Assembly (NCBI GenBank): GCA_025992705.1
Contig: DAJPGJ010000001.1
Span: 1,550,001-1,614,000 of the forward strand
Direction: 5' to 3'
Length of the DNA: 64,000 bases
From: Coriobacteriaceae bacterium
GTDB taxonomy: Bacteria > Actinomycetota > Coriobacteriia > Coriobacteriales > QAMH01
Shown: one piece after another, positions 1 through 8,701 of the stretch
Layout of the letters: every line of letters begins with the position of its first letter
Numbering within the stretch: position 1 is the first letter of the stretch
The notes under the pieces: generated by a model
Told to the model about the DNA's origin: nothing
What the model saw: only the letters and a program-made list of their open reading frames with translations
Databases searched by the model: none
Position numbers and translations under genes: made by a program

Positions 1-136
1 TTGCCATGGCAGCCGTGCCAACGATGGTCTCGTTTGTGCCCCATGCGAGAAATCCGCAGATAACGACAGACACGAGCAATAGCTGCACCGCAACGTTCTT
101 GGAAGTGATGAGGTCGGAGAAAATCATGGCTTTCAT
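1..136 (-). CDS. ABC transporter permease, N-terminal fragment
   Basis: Only the first 45 or so codons lie in the window; the gene runs off the left edge. The visible N-terminus begins MKAMIFSDLITSKNV and continues into a hydrophobic stretch (QLLLVSVVICGFLAW) that fits a first transmembrane helix. Its ATG overlaps the TGA of the upstream ATPase gene (ATGA), so the two are translationally coupled, and GGAGAG lies just upstream as ribosome binding site. Position downstream of a YtrA-type regulator and an ABC ATPase makes it the membrane subunit of the same exporter. Substrate unknown. Confidence 0.7.
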   Translation of the reverse strand, partial: MKAMIFSDLITSKNVAVQLLLVSVVICGFLAWGTNETIVGTAAMA

Positions 137-1017
137 AGCTGCTCTCCTTTCAAGGTGAGCGTCATGTAATCATCGATGCTGGCACTGTCGAGCGCGATAT
201 CGGAAAACGCCTTCGCAAAGGCGAAGCGGTCGGGTACGAGTACGTCGTACGTCATGCCGCTCTTGAACTTTCGCACGCGCCCATCATCGGCCCATGCGCT
301 CTCCCCTATCAGCTCGAGGTCGCGCTCCCTGCAATGTGCGACACCGGCCACATCGCAGATTTCGTCCTTGGGAACGTCGAAGACGAGCTTGCCGCCGTCA
401 ATGCATACGATTTCGTCGGCGATCTTCTCGAGATCGCTCGTGATATGCGTCGAGAGCAGGATGGCATGACCCTCCGCGGCCATGAATTCGCGCAGGACGT
501 CGAGCACCTCGTCGCGGGCCATCGGGTCGAGGCCGGCGGTAGCCTCGTCGAGAATGAGTAGCTCCGGATCGTGCGAGAGCGCGAACGCCAGCATGAGTTT
601 CATGCCCATGCCGCGCGACAGCTCCTTCACGTTTTTCTTGGAAGCAAGCCCGAAGCGCTCGCAGAGCGCGGCGAACCGATGCGCGTCCCAATTGCGGTAG
701 GCGAAGCGGCCAAGCGTCTCCACATCCTTCACTTTCGATGTGTCGGGAAACGCGCAGGTATCCAAGACGACGCCGACGCGTTGCTTGAGCTCCCCTTCTG
801 GCGCGGAGCCGCTCCCGACAGGGCAGCCAAGCACCCGCACGTCGCCCTCGTCGGGCCGCAGGATGCCGAGCAGCATCTTGATCGTGGTGGTCTTTCCAGC
901 CCCGTTCGAGCCGATGAGGCCCACGACGGTACCGGCCTCAACGCGTATGTCTATGCCTTTAAGGTGGAAGTCGTCGTAGCGCTTCCCCAGGCCGTTTGCC
1001 TGTATCAATGCGTCCAT
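133..1017 (-). CDS. ABC transporter ATP-binding protein (YtrB/CcmA type)
   Basis: 294-residue cytoplasmic ATPase subunit of an ABC exporter. Visible motifs: Walker A GSNGAGKTT (about residues 36-44), signature LSRGMGMK, Walker B LLILDEATAGLD and the H-loop STHI. The C-terminal 80 residues form the extra domain usual for the YtrB/CcmA (COG1131) group. The gene follows the GntR regulator by 18 bases and overlaps the permease gene, giving the standard order regulator-ATPase-permease seen in bacitracin/envelope-stress responsive ytrABC-like operons. The substrate cannot be read from sequence; peptide antibiotic or lipid export is the usual role of this family. The start is ATG. Confidence 0.9.
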   Translation of the reverse strand: MDALIQANGLGKRYDDFHLKGIDIRVEAGTVVGLIGSNGAGKTTTIKMLLGILRPDEGDVRVLGCPVGSGSAPEGELKQRVGVVLDTCAFPDTSKVKDVETLGRFAYRNWDAHRFAALCERFGLASKKNVKELSRGMGMKLMLAFALSHDPELLILDEATAGLDPMARDEVLDVLREFMAAEGHAILLSTHITSDLEKIADEIVCIDGGKLVFDVPKDEICDVAGVAHCRERDLELIGESAWADDGRVRKFKSGMTYDVLVPDRFAFAKAFSDIALDSASIDDYMTLTLKGEQL

Positions 1018-1035
1018 TCGTGTCTCCTTGCCGGG

Positions 1036-1407
1036 CTAGTCCTCAAGGAGCAGATCGAGCATCTCGTGCAAATCGCCAGACGTGAGCCCGAGCGGACGCG
1101 CATCCGCTATCGCACGTTCGAGCGACTCTTCCACATGCCGCACGCGCTCCTCGCGCAGCAAGTCCTGGTTACCGGCAGCGATGAACGTGCCCTTACCCTG
1201 GACCGTGACCACAAAACCGAGCTCCTCGAGATCGGCATAGGCCCGCTTGGTCGTGATCACGCTGACGCGCAAGTCGTTGGCTAGAGAACGTATGCTCGGA
1301 AGAAGCTCCCCCGGCGTAAGCTCTCCGGACAGAATCGCGTCCTTGATCTGCGCTTCTATCTGCTCGTAAATCGGAACCGAGCCCGAATTTGAAATGACTA
1401 TTTCCAA
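1036..1407 (-). CDS. GntR-family transcriptional regulator, YtrA subfamily
   Basis: 123-residue regulator, first gene of the ABC operon. The N-terminal winged helix is typical GntR: YEQIEAQIKDAILSGEL, then LPSIRSLANDLRVSV and the recognition region TTKRAYADLEELGFV, followed by GKGTF. The short C-terminus (about 45 residues) without an effector domain identifies the YtrA subfamily, which usually represses its own operon. The start is a TTG (MEIVISNSG) with AGAGGA five bases upstream. Autoregulation is inferred from AT-rich symmetric sequence in the promoter upstream. Confidence 0.9.
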   Translation of the reverse strand: MEIVISNSGSVPIYEQIEAQIKDAILSGELTPGELLPSIRSLANDLRVSVITTKRAYADLEELGFVVTVQGKGTFIAAGNQDLLREERVRHVEESLERAIADARPLGLTSGDLHEMLDLLLED

Positions 1408-1491
1408 TGGTCCTCTTTTCCGGCAGCCCTGCAGCAGCTACCGTGTCGCCCCGCGAAGGCGTCCCCTCACGAGACGGTGTGCATATGCAAT

Positions 1492-1527
1492 ATAGACAGT
1501 ATATACACACCTATACACAGCCGTCAA
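1492..1527 (-). promoter_or_regulatory. Promoter and probable operator of the ytrA-like operon
   Basis: On the minus strand, TTGACG (1522-1527) is followed 18 bases later by TATACT (1498-1503), a good sigma-70-type promoter for the GntR operon, with a leader of about 90 bases before the TTG start. The -10 lies inside a symmetric AT-rich segment (ATATA-GACAG-TATAT), and the spacer holds repeated GTGTATA words, so a repressor bound here would block polymerase. The operator role is inference from the symmetry and the adjacent YtrA-type gene. Confidence 0.6.
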
Positions 1528-1549
1528 GGGAGATAGGATAGAGGGATCA

Positions 1550-2389
1550 TCAGACAGACGGAGCGTGCAGCGACTCTACGAACTCCTCGATGAGTCCGTT
1601 GACCTCATCGGGAGCATCGGTGTTGGCGTTGTGCCCGGCACCCGCAATCCACTCGAGCGGCAGCCCCGTGCGTTTCGTCCATGCGCGGTTATAGCGCATG
1701 GCTGAGCCCGCCTTGTCCTTCTCGCCGCATATCAACAGCGCCGGGCAATCGATCACGTACGGACGGCTCGCCTCGATCGCCTCGGCCAGCGCGCGAAAGC
1801 CGTGCGCCGTCAAATCGACGTATTCTGGCTTCTCGTAGTCGTCCATCATCGTGCGCATGAGCTGCATGCCGTAACCAGACGTGGCGACCTGCGCACCAAA
1901 GCGCTTGAGTGCATTCCACGGAATGGAGGCATACATCGCGTGCGTGTGCTTGAGCAAGAAGAGCTCGACGGCCGTGATGTATTCGCGCTGAAGCGGCGCG
2001 GAGTCAATGGAAACGAATCCCGCCGCCTTGCCGGGAAACAAATCCATATACGCTTGCGCGACATAGCCGCCAAGCGACTGTCCGACGAGAACGGGATGCT
2101 CGACTCCCTCCTGCTCGAGCAGGCCGTCAAGCACGCGCGCAAGGTCATCGAGGCTCCAGGTAAGCGGAAAGGGCCGCGACAGCCCGTGCGAGGGGCCATC
2201 CCAGACAAGACAGCGCATGCCCGGTTTGCCCGCAAAGTACTCCATCTGCCTATCGAACAGGCGATGATCGGCCGTCAGCCCCGGCAAGAAGACGAGGGTC
2301 CGTCCCGTAGGATCAGAGCCCCCGCTCGTCCAGTAGTGGATGATGCCGTCTTCGGCCTGATAAGTCTTATGCTCCGGGGCATTGGGCAT
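1550..2389 (-). CDS. Alpha/beta-hydrolase family protein
   Basis: About 279 residues from the preferred ATG (MPNAPEHKTYQ), which has CGGAGA seven bases upstream; a longer frame starting at 2437 would overlap the upstream gene. Nucleophile elbow GQSLGG with Ser near residue 105, oxyanion region FLPGLTADH, acid candidate in LLICGEKDKAG and catalytic His in GAGHNANTDAP. Cytosolic, no signal peptide. The family includes esterases, C-C hydrolases and haloperoxidase-like enzymes; the substrate cannot be told. It follows the XRE/zinc-ribbon gene by 34 bases on the same strand and is probably cotranscribed. Confidence 0.85.
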   Translation of the reverse strand: MPNAPEHKTYQAEDGIIHYWTSGGSDPTGRTLVFLPGLTADHRLFDRQMEYFAGKPGMRCLVWDGPSHGLSRPFPLTWSLDDLARVLDGLLEQEGVEHPVLVGQSLGGYVAQAYMDLFPGKAAGFVSIDSAPLQREYITAVELFLLKHTHAMYASIPWNALKRFGAQVATSGYGMQLMRTMMDDYEKPEYVDLTAHGFRALAEAIEASRPYVIDCPALLICGEKDKAGSAMRYNRAWTKRTGLPLEWIAGAGHNANTDAPDEVNGLIEEFVESLHAPSV

Positions 2390-2423
2390 GTCTGTCTCCG
2401 TATTCCAACTTGATGGCCTCGTT

Positions 2424-2882
2424 TTACTCGACCTCACGCCAGCGCTTCAGATGCGGAAGTAACGTGGCCATGAGCGAGACGGCCTCCTCGCGCGAGCAGC
2501 CGATCGCCTCGGCCTCCATGTCCGCCGTCGCCTCGATGAACTCGTCCATGGTAACCCCCTTGGCAGTGAAACCGCCGTCGCTGAAGCACCACTTGCAATA
2601 GTCCGCGTTCTCGGAACCATCCGCATTCGTTCCATGCAGTTCCGCATCTGGAATGGGCATGCTGCAGCTCTGGCAATAGTAATCCATGGGCATCTCGAAA
2701 AAGCGCTCGAGCGGTACGTTGAACGTGGCGCAGATGAGCTTCACCATGTCGATACCCGGCTGCGTCTCACCAGTCTCCCAACGCGAGACCGCCTGCCTCG
2801 TTACGTAAAGCCTACGCGCCATCTCTTCCTGCGTAAGCCCCATCTCTTTGCGGAGCTTCTTGATAGTATCATTCATTGCCAT
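2424..2882 (-). CDS. XRE-family HTH regulator with C-terminal zinc-ribbon
   Basis: 152 residues. The N-terminus is a Cro/CI-type helix-turn-helix (LRKEMGLTQEEMARRLYVTRQAVSRWE..). The C-terminal half carries CQSC and CKWC pairs with a following FTAKGVTMDEFIEATADM segment, matching the putative zinc-ribbon domain often fused to XRE proteins in anaerobes. Likely a DNA-binding regulator that senses metal or redox state, which is inference. The ATG is preceded by GGAAGG. It sits immediately upstream of the hydrolase and diverges from the DMT exporter, so either could be its target. Confidence 0.85.
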   Translation of the reverse strand: MAMNDTIKKLRKEMGLTQEEMARRLYVTRQAVSRWETGETQPGIDMVKLICATFNVPLERFFEMPMDYYCQSCSMPIPDAELHGTNADGSENADYCKWCFSDGGFTAKGVTMDEFIEATADMEAEAIGCSREEAVSLMATLLPHLKRWREVE

Positions 2883-3072
2883 GACATTGCCTTCCGATTG
2901 ATTCTCGACTGGCCATGATTGTCCGCCACGGCAGCGCGCAGCTCAAGCAACCATCTGTTGCGCTCATGCACAAAGGGGTCTCTCGCAGGCGATGCCGAGA
3001 AATCCATTCGGCGAGAATGGCTTGTCGTATACAATTGACCGAAGTCACGCTTTCTCGCAATGGGGGCTATCG

Positions 3073-3963
3073 ATGGGCAGCAAAGCCTCAGCCAATCTCA
3101 TAGGATATTCGACCGCCATCATCCAGGCGATTTTATACTCGACCATGGGCATCTTCGGCAAGCTGTTGTATGCCACGGGTCTCGATTCCAGCCAGGCGAT
3201 GATACTGCGCATGGGGTTCACCGTAGTTTATCTCGGTGCCCTGCTGCTGATATGGCGCAAGCACCGATTGTTCAGCCGTCATAAGGAGACATACATCCAG
3301 TCGGCATTCTTCTTCCTTTCGGCATGGATTTATCTCCTTGCGGTGCAGCATATGAATGCCGGTCTCGTGACGTGCATCTTCTATACGTTTCCCGCCGTGG
3401 TCGCCCTGCTCAACACGATAGTCTTCAAGGAAAAGATGACCTGGCGCGTGGTGATGGCATTGGCGCTTTCCATCATCGGCATCATCCTCATATCCGGAAT
3501 ACTCGAGCCGCATGCCGTGTTCATGGAGCCCCTTGGGGTGCTTTTCTCGGTCCTCGCCTGCCTTTCGTTCGCGGGCTATTCCGTGATAATCCACGTCACA
3601 AGCTCCGAGGAGAGCTCGTTTACCTCGACGTTCACGATGTCGACGGTCTGCCTGGTGGCATCGCTCGTTCTGTTTGCCCCAGAGGTCCCCGGCGCCTTCA
3701 TGGGATTTGACCTGTACCGCTTTGGCATCGCGTCCGGCTTTGCCATCATTGCCACGATCCTGCCGATTGTCCTCTACATCGTCGCGATCAAGTACATCGG
3801 CTCCACCAAGGCGGCGATACTCAGCTTGATCGAAACCCCCGCATCGCTCTTCCTGGCATGGCTCATCCTAGGCGAGACACTATCCGTCATCCAGCTCGTC
3901 GGCGCAGTCGTCATCGTCGCATCCGTCCTCGTCATTACCCTGAAGGGCAAAGATGCGGCATAG
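3073..3963 (+). CDS. EamA/DMT-superfamily transporter
   Basis: About 296 residues from the preferred ATG (MGSKASANLIGYSTAI), which has GGGGG seven bases upstream; an in-frame start at 2992 would add a non-hydrophobic extension. Ten hydrophobic segments are visible, arranged as two EamA repeats (first half ending with a WRVVMALALSIIGIILISG helix, second ending IQLVGAVVIVASVLVITL). It ends in a short KGKDAA tail. The family exports metabolites or amino acids across the cytoplasmic membrane; substrate unknown. Convergent with the TetR gene, separated by only 7 bases. Confidence 0.88.
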   Translation: MGSKASANLIGYSTAIIQAILYSTMGIFGKLLYATGLDSSQAMILRMGFTVVYLGALLLIWRKHRLFSRHKETYIQSAFFFLSAWIYLLAVQHMNAGLVTCIFYTFPAVVALLNTIVFKEKMTWRVVMALALSIIGIILISGILEPHAVFMEPLGVLFSVLACLSFAGYSVIIHVTSSEESSFTSTFTMSTVCLVASLVLFAPEVPGAFMGFDLYRFGIASGFAIIATILPIVLYIVAIKYIGSTKAAILSLIETPASLFLAWLILGETLSVIQLVGAVVIVASVLVITLKGKDAA

Positions 3964-3970
3964 GACGGGG

Positions 3971-4678
3971 CTATGCCTCGGATGCGTTTGGGGTGGCCTC
4001 GCGCTTGCTCCCGGCTTCCTCGATCACACCCATGTCAAGGCGGAGCGTCTGCTCCACGATCTTCATGAGCTCCTCGTCCGAGACGCTGGGCTTGATCTTG
4101 GCTAACCCCACCAGGCCGTAAATCGTGACGCAGAGCATTTCGTATACGAGGTCGATCTCGATCTGATGATGGGCCGCATACTCCGTGACGATGTGGTCGC
4201 TGAAGCAGTCCACCGTCTCCTGCGCTGCCCGCACGCCGAACGCATCGCGCACCCCCAGCTCCTCGAGCACGTGAATCATCGGGCGCGGTTTGCCCTTTGC
4301 ATCGTAGAGCACGTAACGGAAGGTGCGTATGCACTTCTTGAGCGACCCGGCGGTGTCGCCGAAGGTGCGCTCCTCGTTCCACGTGATGACGCTTTCCACA
4401 AGATCCTCGACATAGTCATCGAGCAGCGCCTCTATGACGCCATTCTTGTTTTGGAAGTGATAGTAGACGAGCTCGCGCGTGACGTTGGCTTCCTCGGCGA
4501 TGGCGGTGACCGTCGTCGCATGGACTCCATTGCGCTCTATGAGTTTGCGTGCCGCGCTCACGATCGAGCCCTGCGTCCCAGAAAGACGTCGTGTTTCCAT
4601 GAGATTCTTGCGTCGAGGTCTGACATGTGAAGCCGCTTTGGCGGGCGTGCGGTTGCCATATCGGGGGATATTAGTCAT
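3971..4678 (-). CDS. TetR/AcrR-family transcriptional regulator
   Basis: About 235 residues from ATG at 4678, supported by AAAGGGG five bases upstream; a longer frame to 4753 lacks such a site. The first 30 residues are basic (RPRRKN). The HTH follows: IVSAARKLIERNGVHATTVTAIAEEANV then TRELVYYHF. The C-terminal ligand domain is not like any I recognise. It shares an upstream region with the divergent AIM24-like gene at 5019 and is convergent with the EamA exporter, either of which could be its target. Confidence 0.88.
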   Translation of the reverse strand: MTNIPRYGNRTPAKAASHVRPRRKNLMETRRLSGTQGSIVSAARKLIERNGVHATTVTAIAEEANVTRELVYYHFQNKNGVIEALLDDYVEDLVESVITWNEERTFGDTAGSLKKCIRTFRYVLYDAKGKPRPMIHVLEELGVRDAFGVRAAQETVDCFSDHIVTEYAAHHQIEIDLVYEMLCVTIYGLVGLAKIKPSVSDEELMKIVEQTLRLDMGVIEEAGSKREATPNASEA

Positions 4679-5018
4679 GAGTACCCCTTTCGGAGTCACC
4701 ATAAAACCATACTCACGTTTCATAATCCAAGGGATTTTGTTAAACACTGGCATGTGCGCGGCTGCTACGCTCGGTGCGATTTCCTTGATTCATCGCACAT
4801 CAGCTGGCCGAATCGAAGGAGCAGGTCACGGTCATTCTAAAGGCATGCTTCAAAGCCATCGACCCCACGTCACCGAACCGTCAGGGAAACGATATCGACA
4901 CGCAGCATCGCACGGGACTCCGCGCACGCCGGGAAGCGTCGGTTTGCGACCGTCGTGCATGGCAAACCGCTTATAATGGCGCTCCCGATGGTTCGAATGC
5001 CCAAGTCGAGGAGGACCC
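4679..5018. promoter_or_regulatory. Divergent intergenic region with a -10 element
   Basis: 340 bases between the TetR gene (minus) and the AIM24-like gene (plus). A TATAAT hexamer at 4972-4977 lies about 40 bases before the plus-strand ATG and is a good -10; no convincing -35 sits at 16-18 bases. AGGAGG directly precedes the 5019 ATG. No open frame here looks like a gene. Confidence 0.4.
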
Positions 5019-5693
5019 ATGCAATACGAAATCGAAGGCGGAGCGTTTCCCGTAGTGGTCTGCCACCTGGAGGCCGGTGAGCAGATGAAGACCGAGAAGG
5101 GATCGATGGTGTGGATGGATCCCTGCATGACCATGGAGACGACTGGCGGCGGTGTCGGTAAGATGTTCTCCAAGATGTTCTCGGGCGAGTCCATGTTCCA
5201 GAACATCTATACCGCGTCATCGGCCGGCCTCATCGCGTTCGGTTCGAGCTTTCCCGGCAAGATCCTTCCCATCCAAATCGAGCCTGGCAAGGGCTTCATC
5301 GCCCAGAAGATGTCGTTTCTCGCCTCGGAGATGGGCGTTGATTTGTCGATCTTCTTCAATAAGAAGATGAGTGGCGGCTTCTTTGGCGGCGAGGGCTTCA
5401 TCATGCAGCGCATGAGCGGTCAGGGCATCGTCTTTCTGGAATGTGATGGCGAGCTGATGAAGTACGAGCTGGCCGCCGGGCAGAGCATGCTCATTGACAC
5501 CGGCAACGTGCTCGGATTTACCGAGGGCATGACGATCGAGGTCGAGCGCATCCATGGAGCCAAGAACATCATGCTGGGCGGCGAAGGCCTCTTCAACACG
5601 AAGGTGACTGGCCCGGGTACGCTGTGGTTGCAGACGATGCCGCTCGCGACGCTGGCAAACTCCATCGCCGCGCACCTGCCTGTCTCCAGCTAG
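5019..5693 (+). CDS. AIM24/TIGR00266-family protein
   Basis: 224 residues beginning MQYEIEGGAFPVVVCHLEAG, with EKGSMVWMDPCMTMETTGGG typical of the TIGR00266/AIM24 family. The rest is beta-rich and glycine-rich (GLIAFGSSFPGKILPIQI; MSGQGIVFLECDG; GPGTLWLQTMP), consistent with the family's tandem beta-barrel fold. The bacterial family has no settled biochemical role; it has been linked loosely to membrane or stress functions. No signal peptide. Strong AGGAGG ribosome binding site. Monocistronic in appearance, with the next gene on the opposite strand. Confidence 0.88.
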   Translation: MQYEIEGGAFPVVVCHLEAGEQMKTEKGSMVWMDPCMTMETTGGGVGKMFSKMFSGESMFQNIYTASSAGLIAFGSSFPGKILPIQIEPGKGFIAQKMSFLASEMGVDLSIFFNKKMSGGFFGGEGFIMQRMSGQGIVFLECDGELMKYELAAGQSMLIDTGNVLGFTEGMTIEVERIHGAKNIMLGGEGLFNTKVTGPGTLWLQTMPLATLANSIAAHLPVSS

Positions 5694-5801
5694 CGAAGGC
5701 GGCACAGGCGCGGAGCAATTCCCGCATGCGGCTTCGAATGCAAGCTATTCCTGAAGATGAAGCGGCGAGGAGCAATCCCCGCTGCTTCTCATGGATGCGT
5801 A

Positions 5802-5987
5802 TTACCTGCAGAGCTCCTCGAGGCGATACTGCTTGATGAGCTCATCTGCGAGCGCCTTCTTGTCCGCGGGAAGCTCTCCCGGCGCTGTCGCAGCTTCCTG
5901 CTGCGGACAGCCTTCGTGACGAGCATCTTCGGCCGTCTCCTTTAACGTGGAGTCCACGTGACCCTTTATCTGCGTACCGGCTTTCAT
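5802..5987 (-). CDS. Small charged hypothetical protein (61 aa)
   Basis: The frame runs from ATG at 5987 (MKAGTQIKGHVDSTLKETAE) to a stop at 5802. GAAGGAG lies five bases before the ATG, a near-ideal ribosome binding site. The protein is hydrophilic, ends IKQYRLEELCR and holds two Cys; no known domain is recognised. It follows the GrpB-like gene by 31 bases on the same strand, so it probably ends that transcription unit. The strong ribosome binding site and sensible composition argue that it is real. Confidence 0.6.
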   Translation of the reverse strand: MKAGTQIKGHVDSTLKETAEDARHEGCPQQEAATAPGELPADKKALADELIKQYRLEELCR

Positions 5988-6018
5988 GTCTGCTCCTTCA
6001 AGTAACCACATGTGTTGC

Positions 6019-6588
6019 TCAGCAGGGTAACACGTCCGTGCCAGACGAATGCTCGGCCTTGGCGAGGTCCGTGTACTTCCTGACGAAGGCGGCCTTCGCC
6101 TGCGTGTAGCCATCGCGGTCGTGCTCGAACTCCTTCCAAAGCGAGAGCTTGAGGCGCTCGTACTCTTGGGCGACATCGGGATGGGCGTTGAGATAATCGC
6201 GGAAGTAAATCTCATCATTGTCGCCGGCAATGCGCAAGTGGACGTGGAAAACCCGCTCGGCGAAGCCTTCCGGCGTGTAGCCCTTGTTGAGGTCGCGGTC
6301 GGCCATGGCCAGGTAGCCATGGGCTGCAAGCCGTGCCTTGGCGGATTCGATGGCCGCATCATCGGGTAGCTCGACGAGAATGTCGACGATGGGTTTTGCC
6401 CAGATGCCATCGATTGCCGTGCTACCGATGTGGTGGATTGCATGCGGCAGGCCCGGAGACAGGATGCCATCGAGCGCGGAGGCCTCCTCTCGATACCAGC
6501 CAGCCCAGCAATCCCGATGCTCCACGAGCTCGATGGGAAAGAGCTGCCAGAGCTCCTCAAGGGACATGTCGGTCAAGGATTTGGACAC
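6019..6588 (-). CDS. GrpB/UPF0157 family nucleotidyltransferase-like protein
   Basis: About 189 residues. I place the start at a GTG (V/MSKSLTDMSLEEL) at 6588 because AAGGAG lies eight bases upstream; the in-frame ATG at 6615 has no such site. Family hallmarks: HIGSTAIDGIWAKPIVDILVEL (a nucleotidyltransferase-like GST-x-DxD pattern), FHVHLRI and the later FRDYLNAHPDVAQEYERLK. The GrpB family is uncharacterised biochemically but has a nucleotidyltransferase-fold core. It lies downstream of the alkyltransferase-GNAT fusion on the same strand, separated by 111 bases. Confidence 0.88.
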   Translation of the reverse strand: MSKSLTDMSLEELWQLFPIELVEHRDCWAGWYREEASALDGILSPGLPHAIHHIGSTAIDGIWAKPIVDILVELPDDAAIESAKARLAAHGYLAMADRDLNKGYTPEGFAERVFHVHLRIAGDNDEIYFRDYLNAHPDVAQEYERLKLSLWKEFEHDRDGYTQAKAAFVRKYTDLAKAEHSSGTDVLPC

Positions 6589-6699
6589 AGGTAGCGCTCC
6601 TTTGGTCGTGGCCATGGAGTCATTGTAAATACTCTTAGCCGGATTAGGACAGGCGCGAAAGGATAAGAGGAACCGCCGCACGGTAAACCCAAGCTCCAT

Positions 6700-7554
6700 C
6701 TACAAACGCTTGCGCAGATAGACCATGTCGACAAGCCGAACACCGCCCTCGAATATGGGATGGTCGTAGTTTTCCGTGAAGAATCCTTCGACCACATGAG
6801 AGCGCTCGAAGCCGCATCGCTCGTAAAACGGCACGGTGAGCGGACTGTCGCCTGTCCCCACTTGCAGGATGTCATACTCGCCTGCATGGCGCATGGCCAC
6901 GAAGTCGATGAGTATGCGCCCATAACCCTGGTGCTGGTGAGAGGGATTGACAGCGATGTTCTTGATCTCCAGCACGCCGTTGCCCACATCGTTCACAACG
7001 CACTCGCCCACCACGACGCCGTCGACCTCCAGGACGTACATCGTGCCTTCGTCGAGATAGCGATCGACCATGCTTTCCTGCTCATCGGCAAGCAGGAGCA
7101 GGGGCAGGTGGCGCCGTCTGTCGCCATGTTCCTCGCGAATGAGCATGGGTGGTTCTTTACCTTTCCTCAGCTCATCGCAGCTCTCGCAATCGTGAAGCGG
7201 CCACTGCGCCAGTTCCGCCTCCCAGCCGACGCCGCAATCATCCCACTGGCATTTCCCCATCATCACACGGCCGTCATCGTCGAAGTCCACACCCTCGGAC
7301 TCGAGCATGGCATGTTGTTCCTCCGGTCCGCCAAACGCGAAGCTGCGCGCCATGGAGCCGTCCTTGAACACGACGCGATGGCAGGGAATATCCCCCGGTC
7401 CCATACCAGGGGATGGATTGTTGCGCAGGGCATAGCCAACGTAGCGCGCCGAACGCGAAGCGCCGATGATACGCGCAATCTGCCCGTACGTCGCGACACT
7501 CCCGCGCGGAATGTGCTGAACGACCGCAAACACCCGGTCCGAAAAAGCGCCCAC
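6700..7554 (-). CDS. MGMT-like DNA-binding domain fused to a GNAT acetyltransferase
   Basis: 284 residues. Residues 1-100 match the C-terminal domain of O6-alkylguanine-DNA alkyltransferase: RVFAVVQHIPRGSVATYGQIA, the arginine-finger region SRSARYVGYALRNNP, and IPCHRVV with the acceptor Cys near residue 58. This Cys is retained, unlike alkyltransferase-like proteins that have Trp. The usual N-terminal domain is missing. Residues 137-284 are a GNAT domain with the acetyl-CoA loop HQHQGYGR. A Cys-rich joint (KCQWDDCGVG, HDCESCDEL) connects them. The GTG start lies 4 bases after the stop of the HTH gene, with GGGGAGG upstream, so it belongs to the HipA-like operon. Confidence 0.85.
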   Translation of the reverse strand: MGAFSDRVFAVVQHIPRGSVATYGQIARIIGASRSARYVGYALRNNPSPGMGPGDIPCHRVVFKDGSMARSFAFGGPEEQHAMLESEGVDFDDDGRVMMGKCQWDDCGVGWEAELAQWPLHDCESCDELRKGKEPPMLIREEHGDRRRHLPLLLLADEQESMVDRYLDEGTMYVLEVDGVVVGECVVNDVGNGVLEIKNIAVNPSHQHQGYGRILIDFVAMRHAGEYDILQVGTGDSPLTVPFYERCGFERSHVVEGFFTENYDHPIFEGGVRLVDMVYLRKRL

Positions 7555-7558
7555 GAAA

Positions 7559-8701
7559 TTAGCCCTCCCCTAACTTGGCGAAGCGATACGAATAATTTCC
7601 GAACCCACTGTCTGTCCCAAGGTCGGTGCGCTGCTCGGTTAGCCTGGCATCGCTCAACGCATCCAACCAGTATGGATTCTTTAACTCGTGTATCACCGCA
7701 TCTTGCATATCACTGGCCTCAAGCAGCGTAACAAACATGTTGAAATTATCTTGTCCTAAAGACGCGTACTTGCCTTTGGCGTCGATGCGATTCGCCCTCC
7801 TAACCAACTCGAAGAGCTCCTTGTTTGCATCGATAAACTTCTCGAACGCCTCTTTCAGAGTGCTCTCTAGGACAAGGAGCTGGCTCATGCAGTCTTCGAA
7901 CGCAGGCCCTTCCTTTCCCAGTCCTCCGGTCGCGGAGCCAAGATCCTCGAAGCACCACGAGATAATCCGTGAATCGGCAACCGCTGAAACCGCGTCCTCG
8001 GAATACACCTCGAGCTCGTCAATCAGCCGCTTGTATACCTGGGCAAGCGATGGCGCGCATCGCTTGATGAGCCCATGCAATTCTCTGCGTTCCGCATTCC
8101 ACAACGCGCGCCTAGCAAGACTCAGCATCGGCCGACTATCCCCGGAAAGCACCTCATCGATATCAGCCAGCAAGTCGAAGGTCACATTGGCCTTGCCCGC
8201 CTCAATCCGACTCAATGCCGGCTGGTCGATGCCGATGGCATCCGCAAGTTCGCGCTGGGACATGCCCAGACCCATGCGCCGTGCTTTGATCTCCTGGCCG
8301 AGCTTCTGCCGGCGCTGCATCGTTCGATCAACGCGGCCTGACTCGTAGCTTGCCTCGTCTATTTCCTCGACGACGAAACTATCCTGAGAGCTCTCCCCAC
8401 GTCCTGCCCGCAGCAGCGTAAGCTCGCTGTATTCGCTGAGCCCATGGGCATCCAGAATCTCGCCCAGGTTTTGCCTTCCCGGAGGTGGCACGCGCTCACG
8501 TACCCAACGAAGGGCTAGGTCCGCACCGATATAGCGCTCCTCCTTCTCGACAAACGGAACGAAGAACGCCGGCACCTCGTCCGCGGAAACGTCTGAATCG
8601 ATATCAATCTCGAAGCCCGTTTCATCGGCGTAACGCATGAACGCGCACGGCGTGGCCTTTCTGCGCGCGCCGTCCCGTATGGCAAAGTATTCGACCGTCA
8701 T
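7559..8701 (-). CDS. XRE-HTH protein, partner of the HipA-like kinase
   Basis: 380 residues. An XRE helix-turn-helix occupies about residues 133-185 (LGQEIKARRMGLGMSQRE, then LADAIGIDQPALSRIEAGKA). The N-terminal 120 residues contain RWVRERVPPPGRQN, LLRAGRGESSQDSFVV, resembling the small N-terminal subdomain found on HipA-type kinases. The C-terminal 190 residues are helical and unrecognised. Its ATG overlaps the TGA of the kinase gene (ATGA), indicating coupled translation. By analogy with HipBA it may be the DNA-binding antitoxin and autoregulator, though it is four times longer than HipB. Confidence 0.75.
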   Translation of the reverse strand: MTVEYFAIRDGARRKATPCAFMRYADETGFEIDIDSDVSADEVPAFFVPFVEKEERYIGADLALRWVRERVPPPGRQNLGEILDAHGLSEYSELTLLRAGRGESSQDSFVVEEIDEASYESGRVDRTMQRRQKLGQEIKARRMGLGMSQRELADAIGIDQPALSRIEAGKANVTFDLLADIDEVLSGDSRPMLSLARRALWNAERRELHGLIKRCAPSLAQVYKRLIDELEVYSEDAVSAVADSRIISWCFEDLGSATGGLGKEGPAFEDCMSQLLVLESTLKEAFEKFIDANKELFELVRRANRIDAKGKYASLGQDNFNMFVTLLEASDMQDAVIHELKNPYWLDALSDARLTEQRTDLGTDSGFGNYSYRFAKLGEG

